From: Symsagittifera roscoffensis
Lineage: Eukaryota > Xenacoelomorpha > Acoela > Convolutidae
DNA length: 64,000 bases
NCBI RefSeq assembly: GCF_963678635.1
Contig: NC_087071.1
Span: 6,339,624-6,403,623 of the forward strand
Direction: 5' to 3'
In this document: piece by piece, positions 11,609-33,823 of the stretch
Layout: each line of letters starts with the position of its first letter
Position numbering within the stretch: position 1 is the stretch's first letter
The notes under the pieces: generated by a model
What the model was told of the DNA's origin: nothing
The model's input: the letters and a program-made list of their open reading frames with translations, nothing else
Database searches by the model: none
Translations under genes and position numbers: made by a program

Positions 11609-14600
11609 TTTGAAGATCTAAAAAACACTGGTGAGAGTATTCCGCTAACAAATCAAAAAAAAAGTTGCGCAAGCAAGAAATAATGCACCTATTCAGTACC
11701 GAGTCATAGAGTATGTCAATTTTTATAGTTTTAATGAATTTTCCATTCTCAACATAATCTGGAAATACGGAAAAAAAAATTTTGACAGGATAAACGAAAG
11801 TTGAATTTCAACAAACTCTAAAAGTTTTCTTGCAAAAGATGAAATATCACTACGGCTGGAAAACAAACATGCAGTAAAATTGACTCTGATACTAAGCAAA
11901 CCACTAACTTAGAACATTATAACTTTATTTCGAATGCCAAAGAACCATTATGAACTAAATTTAACCCAAAAAAAACACATTCAAAGCTATAGCGTACTGT
12001 TCATACATACAAACAGCACACAAACCAACTCTCACAAAAAACTGCAAATACTGCTTTAATTGAAGAACAAGACCTTTTAGACATAATTAATTTTATAGGA
12101 CCATTTTATAAAACTAAGAAACACACAATGAAAAAAGTATTTGAAGTTTTAAAGGACAGTGCTTACGGTATTCCACTAACAAATTAGGAAATCCAAAATA
12201 ATTTTAAAAATGAAAATTCAACTAACAACTAGACCCAGTTCTTCGCCAAGAGAAATAATTGTACAAGCACGAAGCTAAAACCGCAAAAGCAGATATCACC
12301 ATTTTAGGAAACAAAACCCGTCTTCAATTTTTTTGAAAATTAAATAATTCATCGATAATTTAATTTACAGTCATCTTGAAATTTTTTCCAACAGTACCCT
12401 CATTGCCACTAGGTGTAATTCCAATATCACTTTTTACAGTACACTCTTCAAACTTAAAATGACACATTGCTTAACACAAAATTACTCTAGTTTCACTCAA
12501 AACTTTTTTTCCAAATGCACTCATATGGATATGAGTACTCTGCAATGACTTTCTCAACTGTCATTTGAACACACTTTCGCCAAACTAAAAGAAAAATCGC
12601 AGAAAAACAAAAATTTAAGGGACAAAGTCTGTACTGCAATCACAGAACATCAATCGATACAAAGGGACCAATATCACCAAGTTCCGAAGGAAACCAATTG
12701 TAATCGTAGACGCAACATCACATTTTGTAGCGTTAAGCCCATTTATATGTTGTAACGCGTTTCATTCATTTATTACACTAATACATAAATCCGTGTTACA
12801 GACAATGGCACAGAGTTTATTAATAATGAAGTCAATACCTCATATCATTTAGCCAACATAAAACACAAAACACGACATCACATGCCCCATGGACTAACAG
12901 TCAAACGTAAGAGCCGCTAATTATAAGAATATTTACGATGTGTATTAAAGGAGACAATAGAATATACACTTATAGTCAACAGAACTAAAAATTAATTCCA
13001 CTAGCAAATAATTCTCAAATAATCAGAAGTTGTTTCAAATCAAAAAACGTATAAACCAATATTGTTCAGAGCTAATGCATCAAAAAAGAATCAAGGATAA
13101 AGTAAAGCAGCGAAGAATTCAATGGGTTATAACCTACCTCCTCTGACTAATGATGAAGATCATTTGGAGCACTCACTTACTTTAAAAATAACTTACTGTA
13201 CTCTTACGGAATGAGTCTCAAACAAAGATAAGAAATTTTACTAAATTTAGAAAAAAGTATCAAAGAAATAGTTACGAAGTCAAATTACTTCATTCATAAT
13301 CAATTCACGTTTTTGACCAGCTTCAGTAGCTAAACATATCATACCGATTCATCACCTCTTTACTACTGAAACTCTTTTCAAAATTTTGTTTACTCAATTT
13401 CTTACCTATTTCCAATTATAGAAAACAAGACATTTCAATATCTGTTCCTCAGAAAATCTGCTAGGACAAATCAGCCATTCACTATATTTATTTCTATCAA
13501 CACTTTGTATTCCCCGGCACAATTCATTTAAACGACCCAAACTGATATTGTAATAGAACTACAATTAAAACTCAGGGATCTTCAAAACAAAAGTAAGCAA
13601 CACCTTCTTATTTGACAACTCGAATACATACTTTTTTAAAATTACAATTCCCATAAACCACTCAAAAAAGTAGGCAAAATTGAGTGAATGAAAATCACTG
13701 GGATCCAGTAAAAAGAAATGAAAAATCTTGCGGAAAGTGGAAATTTCACAAATTCATTTAGCCTAAAGACACTCTACCTCACAAATACCCTGTTTAACCC
13801 ATAAACAGAAAGAAGAAGTAGCAAATAATTCACAAATATCCAGACAAGCCTTCACCAATACCTCTTCATATCCAACATACTTGACAGTAAAAAATAAAGA
13901 AAAAACAAACCTGAATCCACTTGAAAAAGACTTAAAAACTGATTTTTTTTGTAATTTTTTATTTTTGAAGAAAAAACTTATTTTTTTGCAGTCAAATTTT
14001 TCTAAATTTCAAAAGTTTCGCTTCTTCATTTTTACTGTTATTTTGAATTTATAATCCTTTTATTATGTTTTTTGAATTCAAGTCGCTTTTTTCCTTTTTT
14101 TTCTCTCGGTAACTTATTTTTCCAATTTCAAACAATCAGATACAATGAGAACCAACATCTTTTTTTTGAAAATGATGATATATCTTTTCAACAAAACAAT
14201 AACTGTAAACTTTTTTTAGTACTTTTAATCGTTTTTGTCGAGGAAAGCTACCAAGTCCAAAAAGATTGTTAAATTAGAACAGCCTCAGACAAAATGATAT
14301 CAAAATTGCTTGTCAAATCCCACCGACCGTTTTCCCATCTACTAAGCTATCTCAAGGTCGCCCGCCGCACAACTGATAATTCAACTATACAATCCACCCA
14401 AACATCTACTCAAATTTCATAAGTTGTAACTCCTTATACGTTTGAAGAGCGACGAGCACCTTTGTCAAAACCACTGACTCCAGTACATCATACCTTTAAG
14501 TAAACCATGAAATGGGGCAATGACTAACTTCTACCCTTCATTGTCACAAGATATAAGGACAACAAGACATAATAGCCATGACCCATCCCAGAAAAAAATG

Positions 14601-16989
14601 AAAGACAATTAAATTATTCACTACGAAATAGAAACCTTACAACAGAAATCAAACCCAATAAAATCATCACCTGAACCCTCAGCCGCATCCACTCCCCAAA
14701 CCATTACTTTCGAATGTAACCCCCTGTTACAAGTATAACCTCACCACCATACACCTCAAGTCGTCCATCGGACTACCGAGTTTCAACCCCAATTTCTGAA
14801 CAATTAGGAAAAAAAAACCATTTCAGTCCCCTAAGATCTCCCCGAAGACTTCAAAATTGGACGAACTATAAAATGGCCTACCTACCCTGGGCAGGGATCT
14901 AATATCTTCAATAACATCCGTCACATTTCTATCAAATCTGAACACTTTTCTAATAAAATACAACAACAATTCAATAATAGATATCAAGAACTGCAAAATA
15001 CATATAAACCATTACGATTAGATTGGAAAGTTTTCGAAGCACCAACTCCTCTTTTTTGGTCAAAACATGGATGGTACCCGACTTTGCAGCCGGGCACTAC
15101 ATCGATTTGAGTATAGACATGAAGTTTACAAAGATATACAAGATTAAAACATCCAAATATTATCCCAAAAAATCTAGTTTTTAAACTCCAAATAACAATA
15201 AAACTAAATAATCTCGCAAATCAACATCTACCACTGTCACATCCAGAATTTGCAGTACGATCTCTATGTCCTCCATTCAATTGTACTGAATTATTATACA
15301 AATACGACAGATGCAATAAAAAAGACACTTGATTATACATCTCTTTACAATCAATTTTCCAGACAATCAAACATAACTATCTTTCAATACTACTGCTACT
15401 AAATATCCTTTAACTGGTATCGCACTGAGATCTCACACCACGAATCTGACAACGAGACCTTCTAGCAACACATTATGATTGCGAGAACTTTGAACAAATG
15501 CGGAATTGACCAAGTAACACAATGCAAATCAGATCCACAAGTAATTGAAAAAACCAATGTCATTGCCACACTCTACTCTAAAGCAGGTGCAACAACACAT
15601 TTTGTCTTTTAATTCACGGAGAAAAATTCACTTGTTTGCAGTGGAAATTAAATCTACCAGACTAAGGTTCATGTTACCAAAGTAAAATAGAACGTTTTTT
15701 ACATCCCAATTCCGAAGATTGCAAGCAGAAAAAAAACGTTTAAAATCAATTGAACACAGAGAAACACTGGAACACTCGTCAGTGTTCTAATTTTTTCAAA
15801 CTCAACACACCAAAATTAATTTGAACAGAGTCAAGGTCAAAAACGACTTGACGATAAACTTCCCTATCATGGCACACATGAACGATTAGCTTTTGACCTT
15901 CGCGATAAAAATGTTTATCTCACATTTGCATAATGAACCATCTATTTGTAATCCAGCGCAAACAACACAAAAAACACCATGAAAAAACGTGCTTTACTAA
16001 AAAAAAAAAACAGCTTGATTAGGTACAACTAAAACGAGATTTAAAAGACGGCACTAAAAATATCAAGGCATCCGCTTACTTGTAATAGTGATCAAGGATT
16101 CTGTGACAGCACAACTCTTACCCAGGCAACCATTGTTTAGTGTTATGAAGGCACTTGCATCACCTTCCACCCTGTAAAAATTCAAGCAAGAATGACCAAG
16201 CTTCACAAAAAAATTCTTTGAATCCATAGCTTTTGATCAAGTAAACCCACGCAGGACTAAATCAGCTAAAACTCATGATAGAAATGTAAAAAGAATTGAA
16301 AACAAAGACACGCTTTCAAATATACTCAAAAACCAAAATCGCATGTAAACCCTGGATATCACTAATCAAAACCCAAAATTCCGATTTCTTGAGTGAATAT
16401 GAAAAACGAATTGATATGAAAACAGAAAAACTGAAAAAAAGAAAAAAAAATTTGATATGAAAACAGATAATTTCTGATCACGATACAAATATAAAAGAGA
16501 ACGATAAAAAATCTTACATACCCGTCTCATTTCACAAAAGCAGTAGAAAAACTGGTGAAAAACTCATTCCACAAGATCATGATAGAACAAGTTTTCAAAA
16601 CACATCACTTATGAGCAACACATCTTGTGGAGCAGGCCATTATGACATAACTCTAGACTACAATTACAATATAAACTAGATTACAATATAAGTAGATTTT
16701 TTCTAGAAGTGTCAATCTCAGAACTAGAAACACTACACCATTTATTTGAATTAAAACGAGCGCACATATTACAATCATTAACACTCGCGGTATTAAAAAA
16801 AATCTTATGCAGGATACCTACTCTCAAGAAATCGGTCCAACTTCATTGACTATTAAGTAAGTAAACTCTGGTATTACACATGCAGTAAAAGTTTTCACCA
16901 CCACATGTTTTTGCAAACAATTGCTTTTACCAGCGACCACTAACTTGTTATGAAATTATAGATCAAAATGTAGACATACTCTCAGGAGT
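11609..16989. other. A/C-rich region, no supported gene
   Basis: More than five kilobases in which the plus strand is strongly biased towards A and C. I examined both strands and saw no domain motif, no tRNA-like fold and no clear repeat unit. The strand bias resembles the internal part of some LTR retroelements, and the downstream part of the same block does hold coding remnants, so this may be a heavily decayed element. Confidence 0.45.
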
Positions 16990-17120
16990 ACAATTTTTTT
17001 TGGATAGCACCATTCCATTAGGATCAGTATAAGCGATTATGTAGTTTAATTCATTTCGGCAGCAGGTAGAATTTATTTTCTCACACAATAGCCAACACCA
17101 ATACCCCTATACAGAAATTT

Positions 17121-17354
17121 TTGCCAGAAAACATACGCGCAATAGCCAGAAACTCTAATATCGACTTACAATTCATAATAATATACTCTAAAGCTGTCAT
17201 ACATCATAATTTCAGAACCCAGGCATTTCAAGAAAATTCTAGAAAAACGCACAATTTATACGCTATGATTTTTTCCGGATTTTGTTCCCCCTTCTCAAAG
17301 CATTATAGAGCATTTGTGCAAATCATACACAAGTCAAAGGGCCAGCAAGGGTAA
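17121..17354 (+). pseudogene. Coding-like remnant in A/C-rich block
   Basis: An open frame of 77 codons with a fairly balanced amino acid composition, unlike the low-complexity peptides around it. It starts at a non-ATG codon, has no motif I recognise, and is followed by overlapping short frames that suggest a frameshift. It lies just upstream of the retroelement-like repeat unit and could be part of it. Confidence 0.2.
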
Positions 17355-18006
17355 GCAGAAATTTGGTTGCACGATATTTCGGAACTTTTCAACCTCAAAA
17401 TTTTTTTTTACTGGACGCACAAAAAATTTGTCAACCAAGCACACACAATACCCCGCACGATACCAAACAAATTACACTTACAGCACAATCACATTCAAAT
17501 AATGTACCACAGGTAGAACTTATAGCCAATCTCAGAACTAGAAGGTTTAAACTAAGGTAATTTCCACATAAAACAACATTAGTTATAACCATAATGAGCC
17601 GCCAACTCTGATCCTTCCATCGCTCTCTATCTTACTCGTCTACTCTCCAACAAAACCACTCTGTCATTTCCATCTCCGATCTCACTTCTTCTACGTTGCC
17701 AGTAATCAGTTCCGATGTCTCCTCTTTTTCGCCTAACACATGCCACCTGTACTCTGATGAATCCATTCAAACATCTAAACCGTTTTTAGACCTTAATGAA
17801 TTTTAGAAAACCACGAAGTCGACACTCCTGATGAATTTATTTAAACCGAAGCGAATCAGACTATTAGTTTCTCTCGACCACTCTTCAACCCAAGAACACG
17901 TTCAGTTCCCGATATCACCCTATCCTCCAACTCAGGTTCCAACTAAACCGACGCTAGCCATTTTCATTCACACCTTTCCAGCACTTTTCCTAACAACCCA
18001 CGCACA

Positions 18007-18255
18007 TTGACGAATGACCAATTAGAGCATGGTTTCGAAGTTTTCATTCGACAACAACAAATAGATCAAACTTATCAACCACTTACAATCCACCAATTAT
18101 CCCACTCCACTTTACCATCAGAGACATCAACATCATCCATTCCTTACACACACACGTGCACAACACAACACAAAAAGAAAGCACCCCACCAACCCACCCA
18201 GATATCTTGTCAATCGGCGATCACCATCACCACTTTTTCGCTCAGATCGTCCTAG
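18007..18255 (+). pseudogene. Ser/Thr/Pro/Gln-rich polypeptide remnant
   Basis: 82 codons from a TTG-type start to a stop. The peptide aligns with the ORF at 60030-60398 through a (D/N)-x-LEH...FI.QQQI core followed by a Ser/Thr/Pro-rich tail. Conservation between two otherwise diverged repeats implies that this was protein-coding. No known domain is recognised. Confidence 0.4.
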
Positions 18256-19654
18256 ACACATTAAGTTTCATCAATTCCTACTAGTCAAACTTCCATTCTT
18301 TCTCCAATAAGTTTTTTTTTCAAAAACCCAGAAATAACAAATCTCTTACGTCGACGAACACTCCTTACTCCTTACTGTTCTTTGTATTTTCATATGACAA
18401 TTTCACTAACACACTCCATATACCGCTTGGTAAAACCGATGATGATGAACTATATGCAACATCAACGCTAAAAAGCTGAAAAACTTCCCTAACATTGGAA
18501 TTTCGCATAATCTCGATCAAGTTAACGTACGAAAATCTATCCAACTCTCCATTGCAGAACAAGACCACACTGTTATCCGTTACTTGGGAGACTTACCAAT
18601 TGAGACCGATTCTGCACTTACCCCCAATTAACAGAAACATTTTCCATAAAAACGGACAATTTTTTTCGATTTCTAAGCATCAGTAAAAAAATTGATCACG
18701 TTATTGACCATGCGCTGGAAACATCAAAGCACACGAATCTTATTTAGTTTTTTTTCTACTTATCTTCAATATCAACACTCCAAAAGAACGCAATAGTAAT
18801 TGGTCCCACAAAACCATGCTACAAACAAAATTAACTCACACGCAAACTTATATCGTTTCATACAAAAAACTTTCTCCAAAGTTCAGCCTCACATAACTCA
18901 AATTGAAGATTCCCGCCATATTGTCATCTCGCATTAACGTATAACGCTTGTTGAAATAACACAGATAGAGAAAACTCATGGCACAAAATTTGACCACAAT
19001 TTCTTCGATCTTGTCCAAAAAACTCACCGCGAACTCTCCGTAACTCCAAAAGAAATTAAGATCATTAGGGCACCTGAGCTTTTGAGCCACTCTTACGCAG
19101 TAGGAATGTTATTAGCGTGCTAACTAAGCTTTTAATGCAATCACATACTATAGAAACTATTTTTCACAATTGATTTTCACAGATTCTTGTTAAAAATGAA
19201 AATTTCCTTCACTGAATAAGTCTGCACACTTTTTAATCGTTTTTTACGAGTGTAGATCACCAATAGATTTTTTAAAAAAAATGAAAACAAAATTAGAAAC
19301 TGTTTTGTAAATTTTTTCAATTAATATGGCTAACCAATTACGGTACTATCTAATTGTTAAATAAAACTATTTCGAAAAACACGTAAGACAAAAAGACAAA
19401 AAGAGAAAAACACAACCAAAGGCAAAACGTTGAACACGAAAAGAGGGTCTACTCAAAGAGACGGGACAATTATACTCCCTCATTTGACCTCATCCACCAG
19501 TTGGACATCCTAATCTTTCTCTAAAGCCGGCCTCACCCACCGCTCTACGATCACGCCTAAGACACAACCCACTCAATTTTGACAAGAGTAGCTCTAGTGT
19601 GAGAGACTTTCCGAAAAAACCGCTTTCGTATAACTCAAAGATAACTCAAACTGA

Positions 19655-20290
19655 AAGATCATAATTCAAACTGTTTCGCAAAAAACTGCAAATACAATTG
19701 CATATAAAAATGTCACAGAGCAAAAGAAACGACAGCAAATTGAAGACAAAAACTCGATTAAATTCAGACCATGGGACGGCAAATTTACTGGCTTCCTTGC
19801 CGCAGTCACAACCCTCGCAGGATATAAAATGTATGATGCCAATATCGCAGCAAAGTTATACATTGAACAACTCAATTCTGAACTTAAAATACGGGTCTAT
19901 GTCACTTGGCGCTTCACTCAGAGAAGTCAAACTTTTTCTCAATATTCGATCAATACGAACGAATAATTGAGAAAGCAAATACACTTGCTGTAACTTACAA
20001 AATTGACCATTCATTTGCTCAATAAAAGAGAGTTCAGTACAATCTTGCTGATTCACAACAAACTATCAAGCTCTATAGATCTCAACAACAAGCTCTTCAC
20101 TGATATAATCGACCATCACTATATTTAACGAATCTTGGAGACTCTCCATCCATCCCTCACAAGAAACAATTTGTTTTAAAAATTCATAATACCCGGATAG
20201 GTGAAACCTGTTTAAATCAAGTATTCAAAGCATTCATTATATACCTTGATTTTTATCTTTGTAAGAAACTGAGAACCAACCAATCATGAT
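19655..20290 (+). pseudogene. Frameshifted coding remnant with FRPWDGKF motif
   Basis: 103 codons are open from 19655 to TAA 19964-19966. The peptide has a charged coiled-coil-like start, then FRPWDGKF and a hydrophobic LAAVTTLAGYK segment. At about 19957 a second frame (offset by two) takes over and stays coding-like to about 20290, interrupted by a TAA and a TGA. The related repeat at 62230-62410 preserves the hydrophobic LAAV...GYK part. The arrangement fits a structural (gag-like) protein of a retroelement, but I cannot name the family. Confidence 0.4.
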
Positions 20291-20610
20291 CCAGTACTAA
20301 AACTTATGACAAAGTGTAAAGCTGAAACTTTTTTTGTCAGAGAAGAAAAAATTTACTTTAGAATGCAATTCCTCTTTTTCCCCTCGAATCTCGCAAGAAT
20401 ACCAGTATATACTATATTTGTTGAGACTAGGAAATAAAGGACTATGATTAGGCTCTGACTGTTTTAACTAAAGATCTGCCTGAATAGATCTGGCCGAAAA
20501 AAAGATAGCGTGACACACAGACGGTGTACTTTATCCGAAATTACTTATTGGGAAGGCCACCCCGGACTTAAACTTATTTTTCGTGCATTTTCCACTCAAG
20601 AAGACCCATT

Positions 20611-21673
20611 AAGTACTGATTTCTTTTCCATTGTACTATTATTTTAACCTATCACTGAAAGCATGGTTAATCGTTTTTTTTATCTTACTGTAATCCAAGG
20701 CAATCTGTCCAATTTGTTGATCATAGTGCTGAAAATTCATTGAAATTACTCAACTAATAATAAACTGCTAAAGAAATTAAAGTAATTTAACTTTGAAGAA
20801 AAATTTATACTACATATCAGATTAATCAAACGGGAAGCTGAAAAAAAAATACATCACAGGTTAAAAACATCTTTTCTCCTAAGATTAGAAATAAATAAAG
20901 CTTTTTTTGCGCTTCAATTAAGCGGTAGATTCTAGGCCAAACATTTTAAAACGGCATGTGACTCGTTAGCATGATGAACCTATGTTTTTTTAAAACCGTT
21001 TTTAGAACTGCCAATATCTTTAGGAGAATTTCAACTATATAGATTTTTAAATCATTTTGCAAGATGAATTATTCAGATTAATTCTCGAAGAACCTCAAAA
21101 CGAAGACTGCTTTCAACATAATTTCGCCTGAAATTCGATTGTTTTTTTTTGTTAAGCACTCTTTGTTCAAGTATTTACAAAAGTTCTTCACTTCAGCGGA
21201 AAAAAAAACATCATACTTAACGTCTTCTTTCTTTCAAAAACCTCACTCTATTTTTTATCCCACTTTTATTTTTTTTGTAGAAATGAGCAAATTTTCTGCC
21301 AAACAGTTGGTTGAAGTGTTCTTAGCAAAAAAATTAAAATTCAGGCAGAAATGGATGGAAAACAGCCTTCAATTTGAGGGGTTTTGAGATTCAATCTGAT
21401 TATTTATTTCATCTGAAAAATGTTAAATTGATTTGCAAATCTACATAGTTGAAATATTCTGATAATTGTTCCTTCTTAATGATATATGTAGCAGAAACTA
21501 CTAAATCTGTTAACTTTTTAGTTCCTGTTAGAAATGTTACTCAAAAAGAACAATTATCAGGATATTGTTCAATTGAAGATGTTGAAAAGTGTGTTTAATG
21601 GCTTTGATGCAAAACTGTTTTCAAAGCTGCCTCAGCCGTAACTTTTCTAAAGATTTATTCGCGGCTGTTGTTT
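20611..21673. other. AT-rich spacer
   Basis: No supported gene. A plus-strand frame at 21139-21387 is Phe/Lys-rich, has no ATG and no recognisable domain. Confidence 0.4.
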
Positions 21674-23140
21674 CATTACGAGTCCAAATTGTGCACTGTT
21701 CCTGGAATACAGAGACAAGTATTTAAACATATTGCAAAATGTAAATGGTTTTCACATAAAAAGTTTACGTGGATTCCGCGTACATATACTTGTAACGTAA
21801 ATTTTGTCGGCACATTTAATTTGTTGCGGATTCCGCAACAGGCAAATGTAGCAAGTTGTTCTGGATTCCGCAACTGTGAGTGGATTCCGCAAAGTGTAAG
21901 TGGAATCCGCAAATGTAAGCGGAATCTGCAAACTGTAAAATATTTCAGATATTTGTAAATTACTGAACTTGCATATGCACTTGCGGAGTTTAAAAAAAGG
22001 ATTTAAGCATAGTCAGTGGAATCCACAAACAAATCTTAAAACATTGGTTAACTAAATCAATGGATGTCACCTTTTAGTATTTGCAAGCAGTTTTTGGGAT
22101 CATAGTTTTGGAAACACAACACCGAAAAAATTTGTTGATTTAATTCATTATTGGGTTGACATATCGACGAATTAGGTCAGTAATTGGGATTCAGTAATTG
22201 AGATTCAGTATTTGGGATGTTGTTTTTGAGATTCAGTATTTAGGAGCGTGAATTCAAGTCTATTTGTTCACAGGGAATAAATGATCTATATAACTTATTT
22301 GAGTAAATTAGTACTAGATAAAAATTACCAAAAACTTGAATTACAGCAGAATTAACTTTTAATTTCAAAAACACAAATGTATAGTCCTGAAATTGTTCTG
22401 GTTTTTGGTTTTGCATTTTGAAAAAATTTCAAATTGGCTAAATTGATTTTTTTTATTCTAATTGAATGGATTGAAATGAACTGATGAATAAGTTTACAGG
22501 ATTTTAGATTGATGACAGGAATTGAAATCGAAGTTAACCTTTGTAGGAAATGAGATTGAAGCTGGGTATGTTTGACAGGAAAGGAGATGAGATCGAAGTT
22601 GCGTATGTTTGTCAGAAATTGAGATCGAAGTTGGGTATGTTCGACAGGATTTGAGATCGAAGTTGGGTGTTTAACGGGAATTGAGATCAAAATTATGGCA
22701 TTCCACCTGGTAACTGATCAACGTAGTAATTAAAAGATATTGTTTTAAACACTACTACACATACATATATGTAAACGGAGACCGCAATCAAAGTGAGGAT
22801 TCCACTTACAGTTTGCGGATTCCACTTACAACTTGCTGATTCCACTTACAGTTGCGGATTCCTCAATAGCTCAATTCAAATGTACACATATCTCGTGATT
22901 TGTTTGTGGAGACCACAAACTGTTCTAGATTCCGCAAATGCGGTTTCGGATTCCCCAAAGTCGCCTATTTTTGGAGCGTTTCTTAACAGTACAGTGTTTT
23001 AGGTGCTTGTTTGTGGAATCCAAAACAGCAAAGAAGATCATAGAAATGTAGCAATGTTGCAAATTTCGCGACAAATCTGATTTGGGCCTGTTGTTGAATC
23101 CGCATACAATGCACAAAATGCACAGTTTGGCCTCGTAATG
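21674..23140. mobile_element. 1.47-kb DNA element with TIRs and GGATTCCGC clusters
   Basis: The left end reads CATTACGAGTCCAAATTGTG and the right end is its imperfect reverse complement, closing in GGCCTCGTAATG. The same termini bound the two 200-base elements at 28150 and 28630, so this is a larger member of one family. Inside, near both ends (21770-21930 and 22795-23100), the words GGATTCCGC and GGAATCCGC occur many times in both orientations. No transposase frame is visible, so it is non-autonomous. Flanking target duplications could not be fixed with certainty. Confidence 0.75.
22515..22695 (+). repeat. Minisatellite GAGATCGAAGTTGGGTATG
   Basis: About five degenerate copies of a roughly 40-base unit centred on GAGATCGAAGTTGGGTATG followed by TTYGACAGGAA. 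It lies inside the TIR element. A minus-strand open frame (22352-22690) is a by-product. Confidence 0.75.
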
Positions 23141-25078
23141 TTGTTACATATGAATTTCAATTTTTTTTTCACATCATCTTTGCATTCGGTATTTGGTTTT
23201 TTATAAAGTTGCATATCAAATTAAAAAAACCTTGTGTACCCAGTTTCATGAAGATGCAATTGAATGAAGGTGCTCAGAAAAAGCCACCTTTTAAAATTAT
23301 TGTCCTTTATGAACCTTTTATTGTTTCAGTTTATTTTTATTTTTCGACAATTGGTTCTTATAATTTTTTTTTTAAAATTGGCACTTTTCATCATAACATA
23401 AGCATGAGTCTTCTCCATAGTCGGCTAATTTTTATCAATATTGTACAAATATCTTTTTTTTGAAGTTTTTTTTGTTTTTTGTCATTTTCCCTAAAATTTG
23501 ATGAACTGCTCTGTCAATTAACAATCAAATGAGAAACTGTCTTTTGTTTCAAACGATCTTTTTCATACATTTAAAATATCGACCTATTTCAGCCTCAATC
23601 TCGGAAGTATTTATACATATATTTTTTGAGAACTATAATTGGAGAACTATAATTTTATAGTTCATTTGAGAACTCTAATTTTTGTTTTTTGTTATTTTTG
23701 TCTATAACTTGAGGTTTCCTTAAAATTCTGTTATGGAAGACAATTTTTTAGTTTTCTGGATTTATTTTGCAGCTAAACTAAGAAAAATGAAAAAAAAAAA
23801 TTATCGATCTTTTATCAAAGCAACGATGTTGCCAAACTAAAGAAAACAACCCCCAATTAAATTTTTCTATAGTTTTTAGCTACTTTGTCTATTAAATCAC
23901 TTTAATTTGGAAGTTTTAATCACCCTGGCTGGCATTAAAAACGCAACAGTAAAACTTGAAAATGCAAAAAAAAAATTGAGGCTTTTCTTCGGAAAACTGC
24001 TCTGATAATTAACAATAAAATGAGAAACTTTCCATTGCTTCAAACGACCATTTTCATAGTTTTAAAAAATCAACCTGTTTCAGCCTCAATATCGGAAAAA
24101 ACTTGTTTTTTTGAGAACTATAATTGGAGTAAAGCCAAAAGATAAGAAGTAAATACACCTTTTTTCTTTTTATCAAAACTGGTTTTCCTGATTGGTTTGA
24201 GGCATTGTTTTTTTCTATGCTCACAAGTATTTTTTATCTTTTAAGATATCAAGTTCATCAAGGTTGCTCAAGTTTGTTCCCCTTTTCGTGAAAGTTTTGT
24301 TTTGCAGAAAAATGTATATAGACTTTATAACTACTTTAAAAATTACCTGAAAAAAAATTAACAAAGCTTATGTCGCTCAAAGTTATTCAGCGTTCCGACA
24401 AAAAAGGCTTCAATTTTCGTTAAAATTATTTAAGTTGAAAAAATGGTGAAAACTAAAAACTAAGTGACCTTTATTGTATATAGTTCAAATCAAAAGAGCA
24501 ATTCTTTTGTAGGGAGTAATTCAATCTACAAACTTAGTTTTTGAATTTAGTTGAGAGTAATGAACAGACTTTTTTTGTTACAAAACTTTCTATAAAAATT
24601 TGAGTTATAAGAAGAAAAAGCACCGCAAAAAAGATAATTGAAAATTCGAATAATTTTCTGGATCAAACGATACCAGCTAATCAATTATTTGTTTTTTTTT
24701 GCAGAAGGATTTTTTTCTCAAATTCAAAATCTATTCTCATGGTTGCTAAATCTCAAGTCTCTTTTCCCCTATTTTTTGACAGTTGCTGCTGCTGTTTCTT
24801 TTTAGTCAGTTCGAAACGTTTACGCTAATTAAATAGTTTTTGTAAATAAAGAAATGTATTGAGAAATTCGAACTTTGATCATTTCTTATCCTTTTGAGTT
24901 ACCACCACTACATGTTTATCACAATGGTTCTCATGTGACAGGAAAGATCTATTGAACAATTACACCTCAAAAAAAGAGTTTTCATGTTAGTCAAATTTTT
25001 GGGGGAGGGTAATGTTAACTGGATCCGAAAACTTTAAGCCAATATTACCAGTAGGGGTTGTTTTTTCTTTCATTTCAG
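23141..25078. other. Spacer with a 150-base direct repeat
   Basis: About 23500-23650 and 23990-24130 are two diverged direct copies, sharing CTGCTCTG, AATGAGAAACT, TTTCAGCCTCAAT and TTGAGAACTATAATTGG. No gene or RNA was recognised. The 3' part lies upstream of the methyltransferase gene and should include its promoter, but I see no TATA box or other clear element. Confidence 0.5.
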
Positions 25079-25079
25079 G
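25071..25079 (+). promoter_or_regulatory. Splice acceptor just upstream of the start codon (possible SL site)
   Basis: The sequence TTCTTTCATTTCAG ends at 25078, nine bases before the ATG at 25088. In nematodes such an acceptor directly in front of a start codon is the usual signature of spliced-leader trans-splicing. It could equally be the 3' end of an intron in the 5' untranslated region. Confidence 0.45.
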
Positions 25080-25087
25080 TATGTGCC

Positions 25088-33807
<8,720 letters not shown>

Positions 33808-33812
<5 letters not shown>

Positions 33813-33823
33813 AAAGCAATAAA
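33808..33823 (+). terminator. Polyadenylation signals of the methyltransferase gene
   Basis: AATAAA occurs at 33808-33813, overlapping the stop codon, and again at 33818-33823. Very short 3' untranslated regions of this kind are common in nematodes. Confidence 0.45.

Larger units (their letters stand above)
17600..20610 (+). mobile_element. Decayed retroelement-like repeat, copy 1
   Basis: This stretch is a diverged, colinear partner of 60000-63540. Shared landmarks in the same order: a frame with the words LEH, FI and QQQI (18007-18255 and 60030-60398); a phrase around GCTCTAGTGTGAG (about 19590 and 62135); a frame with LAAV and SGYK/AGYK (about 19780 and 62350); and a phrase containing GGCCACCC-GGACTT (about 20555 and 63500). 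20200-20310 also resembles part of the segmental repeat A-D. Strand asymmetry and several decayed frames point to a retroelement, but no reverse transcriptase or LTR boundary was identified. Confidence 0.55.

Noticed and set aside
11319-11672. Minus-strand frames of 99-117 codons
   Set aside because: Most of their length is the run of N.
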